A DNA stretch of 64,000 nucleotides from Streptococcus sp. S5 (lineage in GTDB: Bacteria; Bacillota; Bacilli; Lactobacillales; Streptococcaceae). The position numbers were made by a program, and so were the translations under genes. The stretch is taken from positions 620,001 through 684,000 of the forward strand of contig NZ_CP139419.1 of assembly GCF_034134805.1 (NCBI RefSeq), in the 5' to 3' direction. The notes under the pieces are model-generated. The model saw only the letters and a list, made by a program, of their open reading frames with translations, had not been told where the DNA came from and ran no database searches. Shown here one piece after another: positions 54,849-63,004 of the stretch. How positions within the stretch are numbered: position 1 is the first letter of the stretch; each line of letters opens with the position of its first letter.

Positions 54849-55796
54849 AAATCCTACAATACCTTGAATGATTATTATCGAACCTTATTTGGAGAAAAGA
54901 CCTTTAAAGTCCCAATTGATGCAGGCTTTGATTGTCCTAATCGAGACGGAACAGTCGCCCACGGTGGCTGTACTTTTTGTACGGTCTCGGGTTCAGGAGA
55001 TGCCATTGTGGCTCCAGAAGCTCCAATCCGAGAACAGTTTTACAAAGAGATTGATTTTATGCATCGGAAATGGCCAGATGTGAAGAAGTATCTGGTCTAT
55101 TTTCAAAACTTCACCAATACCCACGATAAAGTGGAAGTCATTCGAGAGCGGTATGAACAGGCCATCAATGAACCAGGAGTGGTAGGAATCAACATTGGTA
55201 CGCGTCCGGATTGTTTACCAGATGAGACCTTGGCCTACCTAGCAGAGCTGACAGAGCGCATGCATGTGACGATTGAGTTGGGCCTTCAGACGACTTATGA
55301 AGCGACTTCTGAATTGATCAATCGGGCCCATAGTTATGACCTCTATGTTGAAACAGTCAAGCGGATTCGCCAACAGGTGCCCAAGGCAGAGATCGTCTCC
55401 CATTTGATCAATGGCCTTCCTGGGGAGACCCATGAGATGATGGTGGAAAATGTTCGCCGTTGTGTGACCGATAATGAAATTGATGGCATCAAGTTGCACC
55501 TCTTGCATTTGATGACCAATACACGGATGCAACGGGACTATCATGAAGGACGACTTCAACTTATGAGCCAGGAGGAGTATGTCAAGGTCATCTGTGACCA
55601 GTTGGAGATCATCCCCAAACACATTGTCATCCACCGGATTACAGGGGACGCGCCACGGGATATGTTGATTGGCCCTATGTGGAGCCTCAACAAATGGGAA
55701 GTCCTAAACGCCATTGAAACTGAAATGCGTCGCCGTGGAAGTACCCAAGGATGTAAGCTAGAAGAAAAGGAGACTGCCGATGCTTCGACCACTTGA
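54846..55796 (+). CDS. TIGR01212 family radical SAM protein
   Basis: A 316-residue iron-sulphur enzyme. The cluster ligands are in the first third, with CPNRDGTVAHGGCTFC typical of this YtqA-like family, and the SAM strand NIGTRPDCLPDE follows. An ATG at 54837 overlaps the -10 box, so ATG 54846 is preferred. The reaction is not known; the partner gene YtqB follows and overlaps by 17 bases, so the two may modify the same RNA. Confidence 0.88.
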   Translation: MKSYNTLNDYYRTLFGEKTFKVPIDAGFDCPNRDGTVAHGGCTFCTVSGSGDAIVAPEAPIREQFYKEIDFMHRKWPDVKKYLVYFQNFTNTHDKVEVIRERYEQAINEPGVVGINIGTRPDCLPDETLAYLAELTERMHVTIELGLQTTYEATSELINRAHSYDLYVETVKRIRQQVPKAEIVSHLINGLPGETHEMMVENVRRCVTDNEIDGIKLHLLHLMTNTRMQRDYHEGRLQLMSQEEYVKVICDQLEIIPKHIVIHRITGDAPRDMLIGPMWSLNKWEVLNAIETEMRRRGSTQGCKLEEKETADASTT

Positions 55797-56337
55797 AATG
55801 GCCCATCAGTTTTTAGCAGAAGTCATCACCAAAGAAGATGTGGTGGTGGATGCGACCATGGGAAATGGACATGATACGGCCTTTTTAGCCCAACTAGCAG
55901 GCCAGGTCTATGCCTTTGATATTCAAGAGCAGGCCCTTGTAAATACCCAAGAAAGATTGGAAAAGTTGGGACTTCAACATGTCCGGTTGATTTTGGATGG
56001 CCACCAGCATGTGGACCAATATGTGGAGACCCTCAAAGCAGCTATTTTTAATCTGGGTTATCTACCATCTGCAGATAAATCGGTCATTACTCTTCCAGCT
56101 ACCACGATTGAAGCGATGGAAAAAATCTGTGCTCGCCTAGAAAAAGGTGGGCGAATGGCTATTATGATCTATTATGGTCATGAGGGAGGAGACATCGAGC
56201 GTGATGCAGTGCTGGATTTTGTCAGTCAGCTTCCTCAAAAAGACTATACAGCGACCATCTACCGGACACTGAATCAAGTGAATCAGCCACCGTTTTTGGT
56301 CATGATCGAAAAATTAGAAAGCTACCGTCATGGATAA
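55780..56337 (+). CDS. SAM-dependent rRNA methyltransferase YtqB
   Basis: A 185-residue class I methyltransferase. The SAM motif is VVDATMGNGHDTAFLA, then AFDIQEQALVNT, and a late GGRMAIMIYYGHEGG. It matches the YtqB/rRNA_methylase family. It overlaps the radical SAM gene, as in Bacillus (ytqA-ytqB). It overlaps the next small gene by 8 bases. Confidence 0.88.
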   Translation: MLRPLEMAHQFLAEVITKEDVVVDATMGNGHDTAFLAQLAGQVYAFDIQEQALVNTQERLEKLGLQHVRLILDGHQHVDQYVETLKAAIFNLGYLPSADKSVITLPATTIEAMEKICARLEKGGRMAIMIYYGHEGGDIERDAVLDFVSQLPQKDYTATIYRTLNQVNQPPFLVMIEKLESYRHG

Positions 56338-56584
56338 AGAATATTTAAAGAATAAAATCGAAGGATTAAGACATCATTTTGTCGAATCAACCATCCACGA
56401 GCGTGCAATAGGTTTTTATGATGAAGCCCATATGACCAAAAAGATGCTCAAAATAAAAAAGAAATTGGTTTCGCTTGAGATGGAACGGTGCCAAAAGAAG
56501 ATTGAGCACAAGGATGTAACCAAGACAGACCAAAAGATTGCGGAGTTAAAACAGCAATTTGAGACCTGCTGCCAAGAACGCTAG
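56330..56584 (+). CDS. Small hypothetical helical protein
   Basis: An 84-residue, strongly charged, helix-rich protein (MDKEYLKNKIEGLRHHFVES at its start) with no membrane segment and a CC pair near the end. I do not recognise a family. It overlaps the methyltransferase stop by 8 bases and precedes the antiporter gene by 12, so it is probably co-translated. A role in the same RNA-modification unit is only a guess. Confidence 0.6.
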   Translation: MDKEYLKNKIEGLRHHFVESTIHERAIGFYDEAHMTKKMLKIKKKLVSLEMERCQKKIEHKDVTKTDQKIAELKQQFETCCQER

Positions 56585-56596
56585 GGAGGGAGTGAT

Positions 56597-58651
56597 ATGG
56601 AACTACTCCTTTATGCAGTGATCTTTTCGATGATTTTGATCGTCTCAAATGCCACGAATAAACTTGTGCCGAGTCTTCCTCTACCCTTGATTCAAATTTT
56701 ACTAGGGATTGGCTGGGCTCTCTTTGTGCCAGAAGAAAATTTTCATCTGGATACCGAGCTCTTTCTGGCCTTGGTCATTGGCCCTCTCTTATTTCGAGAA
56801 GCAGAAGAAGCAGATATTACTTCTGTTTTAAAGCACTGGCGGGTCATCCTCTATTTGATTTTTCCAGTGATTTTTATCTCAACCATTAGTTTGGGCTGGG
56901 CAGCTCACTCTTTGTGGCTGAGCCTTCCATTAGCAGCCTGTATGGCCGTGGGGGCAGCCCTTGGGCCTACAGACTTAGTAGCCTTTGCTTCCCTGTCTGA
57001 GCGCTTTAGCTTTCCAAAGCGGGTTTCGAATATCTTAAAAGGCGAAGGATTACTAAATGATGCCTCTGGTCTAGTCGCCTTTCGAGTGGCCTTGGCAGCT
57101 CTTGCGACCGGGAGTTTCTCTCTTGGAGAGGCAGGGATTTCCTTAGGAATCTCCATTATTGGAGGATTTGCGGTGGGGATCTTGACGGCCTTTGTGAACC
57201 GGTGGCTGCAAACCTTGCTCTTGAGTGTTCGCGCCAGTGATATTGCTAGTGAATTGTTATTAGAACTGAGTCTCCCTTTGTTGACCTTCTTCTTAGCAGA
57301 AGAACTCCATGTCTCTGGTATCATTGCAGTAGTTGTGTCAGGAATCCTAAAAGCCAGTCGCTTTAAGCACATTACCCTCCTTGAAGCGCGGGTAGATACT
57401 GTGAGTCATACTGTCTGGAATACGGTCAACTTTATCTTAAATGGGTCGGTCTTTGTCATCTTAGGAATGGAATTGGAAATGATTTCCAAGCCCATCTTAA
57501 GTAGTCCCATTTACAATAATCTGCTTTTAGTTCTTTCTGTCTTTTTGTTGACAGCCTTGCTCTTTTTGATTCGTTTTGTCATGGTTTACCTCTTTTATTG
57601 GTACCGAACTGTTCGATTAAAAAAATCGTTGAGAAATTATCTAAAAGATGCCTTATTGCTGACCTTTTCGGGTGTGAAGGGAACGGTTTCGATTGCGACG
57701 ATTCTTTTGATTCCAACCAAGATCGAAAAAGAATACCCTATCCTACTCTTTTTAGTGGCAGGAGTTACCCTTGTCAGCTTTATTGCTGGCTTAGTGGTAC
57801 TTCCAAAATTATCAGAAGACAAGGAAGAAACCAATGACTACCTGATGCAGATCGCGATTTTAAATGATGTCGTCATGGAATTAGAAGCAGACCTAAAGAA
57901 TAGCAAGCACAAGGGACCCTTGTATGCGGCGATTGATAACTACCATGGTCGCATAGAAAACTTGATTCTGGTCCAAGAAAACAGGCTCATTCAAAAGGAC
58001 TGGGAACAGTTGAAGCTCCTGATTTTGAGTATTGAAAGTGACGGCTTGGAACAAGCCTATGAAGAAGGGAAGATTCGAGAGCGGGGCTACCGCGTCTACC
58101 AACGTTATCTTCGCAATATGGAGCAACGTGTCAATCGCAATCTTTCGTCTCGCTTAACCTATTACCTCTTGGTGTCTTTCCGCCTTTTGCGTTTATTAGT
58201 CCATGAGATCTTAACTTTTGGGTCTGGCTTGCGAAACTGGTGGACCCGAGAAGACAGCAAGTTAGAGGCCATTGATTATGACCAGATTGCGGCCCTTTAT
58301 CTGGCCAATACGGAAATCATCATCGAAAGTTTGGAAGACCTCAAGGGGGTTTATCGGAGCAGTTTGATTTCTTTCCTACAAGAATCTCGTCTGAGAGAGA
58401 CAGCTATTATTACCAGTGGGGCCTTTGTGGAGCGGGTTATTAATCGCGTGAAACCAAATAATATCGATGAAATGTTGAGAGGCTATTATTTGGAGCGTAA
58501 GATTATTTTTGAATATGAAGCGCAACACCTGATTACTGCCAAGCAAGCGCGACGTATGCGACAAAATGTCAATGAATTAGAAAGCTACTCCCTAAGAGAA
58601 AGTGCCAATACGCTTCCATACGATTTGATCGAGTATGCACGGAATCGTTGA
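56597..58651 (+). CDS. Na+/H+ antiporter (NhaP/CPA1 family)
   Basis: A 684-residue cation/proton antiporter with about 12 helices in the first 410 residues and a 270-residue cytoplasmic C-terminal domain. The conserved GEGLLNDASGLVAFR includes the ND pair of the CPA1 type, and GALGPTDLVAFASL-like VGAALGPTDLVA precedes it. AGGGAGGGAG lies before the ATG. Its 3' end is followed by the third copy of the 175-bp repeat. Confidence 0.9.
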   Translation: MELLLYAVIFSMILIVSNATNKLVPSLPLPLIQILLGIGWALFVPEENFHLDTELFLALVIGPLLFREAEEADITSVLKHWRVILYLIFPVIFISTISLGWAAHSLWLSLPLAACMAVGAALGPTDLVAFASLSERFSFPKRVSNILKGEGLLNDASGLVAFRVALAALATGSFSLGEAGISLGISIIGGFAVGILTAFVNRWLQTLLLSVRASDIASELLLELSLPLLTFFLAEELHVSGIIAVVVSGILKASRFKHITLLEARVDTVSHTVWNTVNFILNGSVFVILGMELEMISKPILSSPIYNNLLLVLSVFLLTALLFLIRFVMVYLFYWYRTVRLKKSLRNYLKDALLLTFSGVKGTVSIATILLIPTKIEKEYPILLFLVAGVTLVSFIAGLVVLPKLSEDKEETNDYLMQIAILNDVVMELEADLKNSKHKGPLYAAIDNYHGRIENLILVQENRLIQKDWEQLKLLILSIESDGLEQAYEEGKIRERGYRVYQRYLRNMEQRVNRNLSSRLTYYLLVSFRLLRLLVHEILTFGSGLRNWWTREDSKLEAIDYDQIAALYLANTEIIIESLEDLKGVYRSSLISFLQESRLRETAIITSGAFVERVINRVKPNNIDEMLRGYYLERKIIFEYEAQHLITAKQARRMRQNVNELESYSLRESANTLPYDLIEYARNR

Positions 58652-58664
58652 GATAAGAGTAAAA

Positions 58665-58839
58665 GAGGCTGGGACAAAAGTCCTAGCCTCTCAATTATTT
58701 TTGTATTGTCGAGCAAGACGCAGTGGTTGAGTGGGCTCTACTACGCTGATTTCATCAGCTTTTACAGCCCTACTCAACTGTGCGGAGGTGGGACGACGAA
58801 ATCGAATTCTAACGAATTACCGATTTCTGTCCCACTCTC
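58665..58839 (+). repeat. 175-bp three-hairpin repeat element, copy 3
   Basis: Third copy, same orientation as copy 2. It lies 13 bases after the antiporter stop and about 20 bases before the stop of the convergent ABC ATPase gene. Differences from copy 2 are confined to two bases in the spacer after the first hairpin. The short reading frames in it are not genes. Confidence 0.85.
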
Positions 58840-58861
58840 TTTTGCTTTATTTACTTTCTTT

Positions 58862-59653
58862 TCAGTGTGCGATTTCTGGTTTGACAAAGAGTCGCTCGTC
58901 ACCAAGATCAATAAGGGATACTGGTGCTTCATAAAATTGGCTTAGGACATGGGGAGTTAGGATCTTTTCCTTTGGTCCTTGCTCGACCACTTGGCCATGT
59001 TTGAGTAAGAGGACATGGGTCATGTCTGTTGTAATTTCCTCGGCATGGTGGGTGACGTAGATCATGGTAGGTGCGTGATCCAGTTGTTTGATATGATGGA
59101 TCTGACGGAGGAGCTTTTCTCTGGCAAAGAGATCCAATCCACTAGAAGCTTCGTCAAAAATGATCAGATCTGGCTGGTCCATGAGGCTTCGTGCAATGAG
59201 GACCGTCTGCTTTTCTCCCTGGGAGAGCTCCCGGTATTTGCGACCGATCAAAGAGCTAGCTCCAATTGAAGTTAGCATATCCCGTGCCCAGTTTAGTTCT
59301 TCCTCCCCGTAAGCAGCATATAAGATACTACTCTTGTATTGACCAGTTAGGACAATTTGTTCTGTCAAAAGATGTTCTGGCAGTCTTTCTGAAATAAAGG
59401 AGCTAACGATCCCAATACGCTTACGTAACTCAGGAATACCCCCTTCTCCAAAGCGGGTTCCAAGGACCGTTACCTGGCCAGAACTAGCCCAGTATTCAGA
59501 CATGAGAAGTTTGAGGAGGGTCGATTTTCCTGCCCCATTGAGGCCTAAAATGGCCCAACATTCATTTTCTTTCACTTGCCAATTAATCTCTTTTAAAAGG
59601 GCTTTTCCATTGCGGATCAAATTGACGTCTTGTAGTTCAATCAAATTATTCAT
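58862..59653 (-). CDS. ABC transporter ATP-binding protein
   Basis: A 263-residue ABC ATPase with Walker A GLNGAGKSTL, signature LSQGEKQ, Walker B LIIFDEAS and switch His in VTHHAEE. No permease gene is next to it, so it either joins a transporter made elsewhere or acts alone, as in the ModF/YlmA-like group. It reads leftward, divergent from the AI-2E gene across about 75 bases. Confidence 0.88.
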   Translation of the reverse strand: MNNLIELQDVNLIRNGKALLKEINWQVKENECWAILGLNGAGKSTLLKLLMSEYWASSGQVTVLGTRFGEGGIPELRKRIGIVSSFISERLPEHLLTEQIVLTGQYKSSILYAAYGEEELNWARDMLTSIGASSLIGRKYRELSQGEKQTVLIARSLMDQPDLIIFDEASSGLDLFAREKLLRQIHHIKQLDHAPTMIYVTHHAEEITTDMTHVLLLKHGQVVEQGPKEKILTPHVLSQFYEAPVSLIDLGDERLFVKPEIAH

Positions 59654-59727
59654 AACTTCATCCTTTTGATTAAAATCTCCTTTATTCTATCATAAAATAT
59701 GGTAGAATAGAAAACAGGAGGTAAGGA

Positions 59728-60855
59728 ATGTTTCGAAATAGTAAATTGTTATTCTGGACATGTGAGATCTTATTATTGACGGTGATTTTCTATATTTGGA
59801 AATCAATGGGGACTTTAATTTCTCCATTTGTATCTGTTCTGAATACCATCCTCTTACCATTTTTAATTGCAGGTTTTTTATATTACATTACCAATCCGAT
59901 TGTTGAATTGTTGGAAAAACATTTAAAAATCAAGCGTGTGTTTGGAATTTTGATCACCTTAGTCCTCTTGTTTGGGATCATTGGCTTAGGGATCTTTTAT
60001 CTGCTCCCTATCTTGATCAATCAGTTAACCAGCTTGATCAATTCGACTCAAGGACTTTACTGGGAAGTTCAAAGTTTGGTTCGAAAACTCTCGACCAATC
60101 CTTTGTTCCAGAATGTGAATATCCAGTCGACGATTCAGCAGTTGAATCTCTCTTATATGGATATCCTACAAAATCTCTTGAATAGTGTGACCAACAGTTT
60201 AGGAAGTGTGGTTAACACCATTGTCAATACGGTCTTTATTTTGATCATGACCCCCGTCTTCTTGGTTTATTTCTTGGTCGATGGGAAGAAGTTATTACCG
60301 ATGTTGGAGCGGACCATTTTACGCAATGACAAACTCCACATTTCAAGCCTCTTGATTAGTTTGAATGAAACGGTCTCTCGCTATATTAGTGGGATTTCGA
60401 TCGATGCCTTTATCATTGGAACCCTAGCCTACATTGGCTATAGTTTTATTGGATTGAAGTACGCTTTGGTCTTTGCCATTTTTTCTGGATTGGCCAATCT
60501 CATTCCATATGTAGGACCAACCATCGGGTTGATTCCGATGATCATCACCTATGCCTTCACAGATATGGATATGATGATCAAAGCAGTCATTTACATGTTG
60601 ATTATCCAGCAGATTGATGGGAATATTCTTTATCCGCGTATCGTTGGAGGCGTGATGAAGGTTCACCCGATTACCATTATGGTTCTCTTATTGCTCTCAA
60701 GTAATATCTACGGCATTATCGGGATGGTCGTTGCGATTCCAGTTTATTCGATTGGAAAAGAAATTGTAAAATTCTTGGTGAATCTTTATGATAACCACCG
60801 TGCTGCTAAGGAGCAGAAGAAAAAAGAAGAATTTGGTATCATTAATAAATCATAG
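59728..60855 (+). CDS. AI-2E family transporter
   Basis: A 375-residue membrane protein with about eight helices of the YdbO/TqsA (AI-2E) family. The family signature lies in the last third: GLANLIPYVGPTIGLIPM followed by IIQQIDGNILYPRIVG. Members export a quorum signal or act as Na+/H+ or peptide exporters, so the substrate is open. AGGAGGTAAGGA precedes the ATG. A weak terminator follows (60854-60893). Confidence 0.9.
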   Translation: MFRNSKLLFWTCEILLLTVIFYIWKSMGTLISPFVSVLNTILLPFLIAGFLYYITNPIVELLEKHLKIKRVFGILITLVLLFGIIGLGIFYLLPILINQLTSLINSTQGLYWEVQSLVRKLSTNPLFQNVNIQSTIQQLNLSYMDILQNLLNSVTNSLGSVVNTIVNTVFILIMTPVFLVYFLVDGKKLLPMLERTILRNDKLHISSLLISLNETVSRYISGISIDAFIIGTLAYIGYSFIGLKYALVFAIFSGLANLIPYVGPTIGLIPMIITYAFTDMDMMIKAVIYMLIIQQIDGNILYPRIVGGVMKVHPITIMVLLLLSSNIYGIIGMVVAIPVYSIGKEIVKFLVNLYDNHRAAKEQKKKEEFGIINKS

Positions 60856-60893
60856 ACTCTAGCGCCTATATGGGCCTTGGAGTCTTTTTTGTA
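60854..60893 (+). terminator. Terminator after the AI-2E gene
   Basis: AGACTC pairs with GAGTCT and an imperfect inner stem (GCC/GGC), followed by TTTTTT. Confidence 0.65.
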
Positions 60894-60991
60894 CAGTTTT
60901 TTGAAAAAATGCTGGAAAAAAGTCAACAAGTGCTATGAAATGTGTTAAAATATAAGTGATTTTGAAAGAAAATATGAAAAGGTAGGAAAAG

Positions 60992-62473
60992 ATGAGACTG
61001 CTCTTATCGAAAAAACAGAGACGCCAATTGCAATTATTGGAAATCTTGATTAAGGAAAAAAGATGGTTCCACTTGAAAGAGTTGGCCAAGCGTTTGGATT
61101 GTACAGAACGTTCGTTAAAAGAAGATTTGTCTAATCTTCGTAGTACATTTGATGACTTTTTAATTGAATCGTCCACCAATGGGATCAAGATCAGTTATGA
61201 GGATTCGGTTGGACTAGAAGTGATCTATCATCACTTTTTTAAAGAATCACAAGCCTTCGCCTTGATTGAATATCTTTTCTTCAACAAGGATGTTTCCAAT
61301 GAATATATTTGCAGAAAGTTTGATTTGAGTTACCAATCTTTCTACCGCTTGATTCGGACGATTAATCAGAAGCTTCAAACCAAATACAATGTAAAGATTG
61401 ATTTGAAACCCTTGAATCTTGTCGGGGATGAGATTGACGTTCGTTTCTTTTATGCCCAATATTTTGCGGAACGTTATTACTACATGGAGTGGCCTTTCCC
61501 AGAATTTAAGGAAGAGGCGGTGACCGATTTGATCACCTTCTTCTTCAAGCTCTATGGCTATCCATTGACCTTCTCTGTCCTCAGGTCTTATAAAGTTCTC
61601 TTGACAGTCTACTTGTCACGGATTAAGCAAGGTTACTTCATCGACATGCCAACGAACTATGATGTGTATAAGGACCAGTATCAAGGGGTGACCAATGTCG
61701 AGGAGATGTTGCGCTACTTTAGCTTGCAGTTGGGTGTCGAGTTGAATGAAAAAGTGCTGGAACAGTTCTTTATTATCTTTATTCAAGAGAATTTCTATTT
61801 CAGTCCAGAAAGCTTGATCGAAGCTGCAGAAACGGATCCTTATGCCAAAGAATCGACTAGACTCATCAAAGATATGTTCAAGGATCTATGCTATACCTAT
61901 GATTTAGACATTGAAAATCTTGATGAGATGTTGATGCATGTCCATAACACGTCTCATCTCGATCGGAAGGAATTATTCTCTGAGTTTCTCTTGTTTGATA
62001 CCAAGACCAATACCAACGAAGATTTCATGAGCATCTTCCCAGCCTTCTATGATGATTTGAAGGAGCATATCATCACTTATATGAAGACCATGAAGCATGA
62101 TCTGAATGATGAGATCATCAAGCACATGATCTATACGGTCTATACTCACTGGGAACGTCTCTTACCGCAGTTATTGCGCCGTCGGAAGTCCATTAAGGTC
62201 TTGATTATCAGTCGTTTTGACGATCACCATGCCAAATCCATGATCGATTTCCTTGATTTCTACTGTACGGATAACTTTGAATTTACGCAGATGATCAAGT
62301 ACAATCTGACAGTAGATGATATTGAAGCTTCGGATGCAGATGTGGTGGTGGCCAACTTTATGATGCCTGAATTAAAGAAAAAACCATTTATTTGTACAAG
62401 TAGTCTCTCATCGCTTGAGCTGGTTGAAAAACTCAATGCCTTCTTTTATGATTTTACCAGTGCAGAACACTAA
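60992..62473 (+). CDS. Mga-family transcriptional regulator
   Basis: A 493-residue regulator with an N-terminal pair of helix-turn-helix motifs (LQLLEILIKEKRWFHLKELAKRL ... TERSLKEDLSNLRSTFDDF), a PRD-like middle and an EIIB-like C-terminal domain (KVLIISRFDDHHAKSMIDFL). It resembles MgrA/MgaSpn of pneumococcus, which control adhesin and virulence genes. No target gene is next to it; a 530-base hairpin-rich spacer follows. Orthology is not secure. Confidence 0.85.
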   Translation: MRLLLSKKQRRQLQLLEILIKEKRWFHLKELAKRLDCTERSLKEDLSNLRSTFDDFLIESSTNGIKISYEDSVGLEVIYHHFFKESQAFALIEYLFFNKDVSNEYICRKFDLSYQSFYRLIRTINQKLQTKYNVKIDLKPLNLVGDEIDVRFFYAQYFAERYYYMEWPFPEFKEEAVTDLITFFFKLYGYPLTFSVLRSYKVLLTVYLSRIKQGYFIDMPTNYDVYKDQYQGVTNVEEMLRYFSLQLGVELNEKVLEQFFIIFIQENFYFSPESLIEAAETDPYAKESTRLIKDMFKDLCYTYDLDIENLDEMLMHVHNTSHLDRKELFSEFLLFDTKTNTNEDFMSIFPAFYDDLKEHIITYMKTMKHDLNDEIIKHMIYTVYTHWERLLPQLLRRRKSIKVLIISRFDDHHAKSMIDFLDFYCTDNFEFTQMIKYNLTVDDIEASDADVVVANFMMPELKKKPFICTSSLSSLELVEKLNAFFYDFTSAEH

Positions 62474-62741
62474 AGACAAAGCCTTCTTAGAAACTTTCCT
62501 TAGGTGAGTACGGACGTCAGCGAACTTCGAAGAAGTTCCATGACTAATTAAGATACAAAGGGCGTTCGCGGATAAAGTCAAAATAGGAAGTTTGACGCAG
62601 AATCTTTAGATTCTAGGAAAACTTATCTTTTTGACACGATCCGTAGCCCGTGTTCAATTCATTTTGGACCCCTTCGCTTTTTAATTTTTTAGGCTCAGGC
62701 TAAAACAGTTTCCCAAACTGTTTTACTCCCAAAACTCCCGA

Positions 62742-62774
62742 GTGCTAGAAACAATCGTGTTTCTAGCACTTTTC
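62742..62774 (+). terminator. Terminator-like hairpin in the spacer
   Basis: GTGCTAGAAACA pairs perfectly with TGTTTCTAGCAC around ATCG, followed by TTTT. Confidence 0.75.
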
Positions 62775-62889
62775 TCACGGCGAAAAGTTTCAGTGTAGGT
62801 TTGAATGAAACTGATTATATAGATTGTTTTAAGTTTTCAGCGTCACTTAGGTTATTTTATGTGAAAAAAACAATATGTTTACATTCTAA

Positions 62890-62914
62890 AATCAGGACTT
62901 GTTCCTGATTTTTT
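62890..62914 (+). terminator. Second terminator-like hairpin in the spacer
   Basis: AATCAGGA pairs perfectly with TCCTGATT around CTTGT, followed by TTTT. No gene ends between it and the first one. Confidence 0.75.
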
Positions 62915-63004
62915 GATGGTAAAAAAAGAAAATTTTATAGAAGAATGCAGGCTCTCCTATTTTGTGGTATAATATACAATATTATATACTGGAGGAAATT
63001 ATCC

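Larger units (their letters stand above)
62474..63004 (+). repeat. Non-coding 530-base spacer rich in hairpins
   Basis: No gene is seen. Inverted repeats are GAACTTC/GAAGTTC (62522-62538), GCGAAC/GTTCGC around it, and a nested stem GTCAAAA-AAGTTT-AGAATC with GATTCT-AAACTT-TTTTGAC (62577-62635). After these come AAAACAGTTT/AAACTGTTTT (62702-62724), and two terminator-like stems with T-runs: GTGCTAGAAACA/TGTTTCTAGCAC (62742-62774) and AATCAGGA/TCCTGATT (62890-62914). The final part carries the CNNM gene promoter TATAAT near 62968. Parts recall repeated intergenic streptococcal elements from memory only. Confidence 0.55.

Noticed and set aside
62820-62914. CiaR-controlled small RNA in the spacer
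   Set aside because: Only one TTTAAG is present where the CiaR site needs two in tandem with a 5-base gap, so the assignment was dropped.
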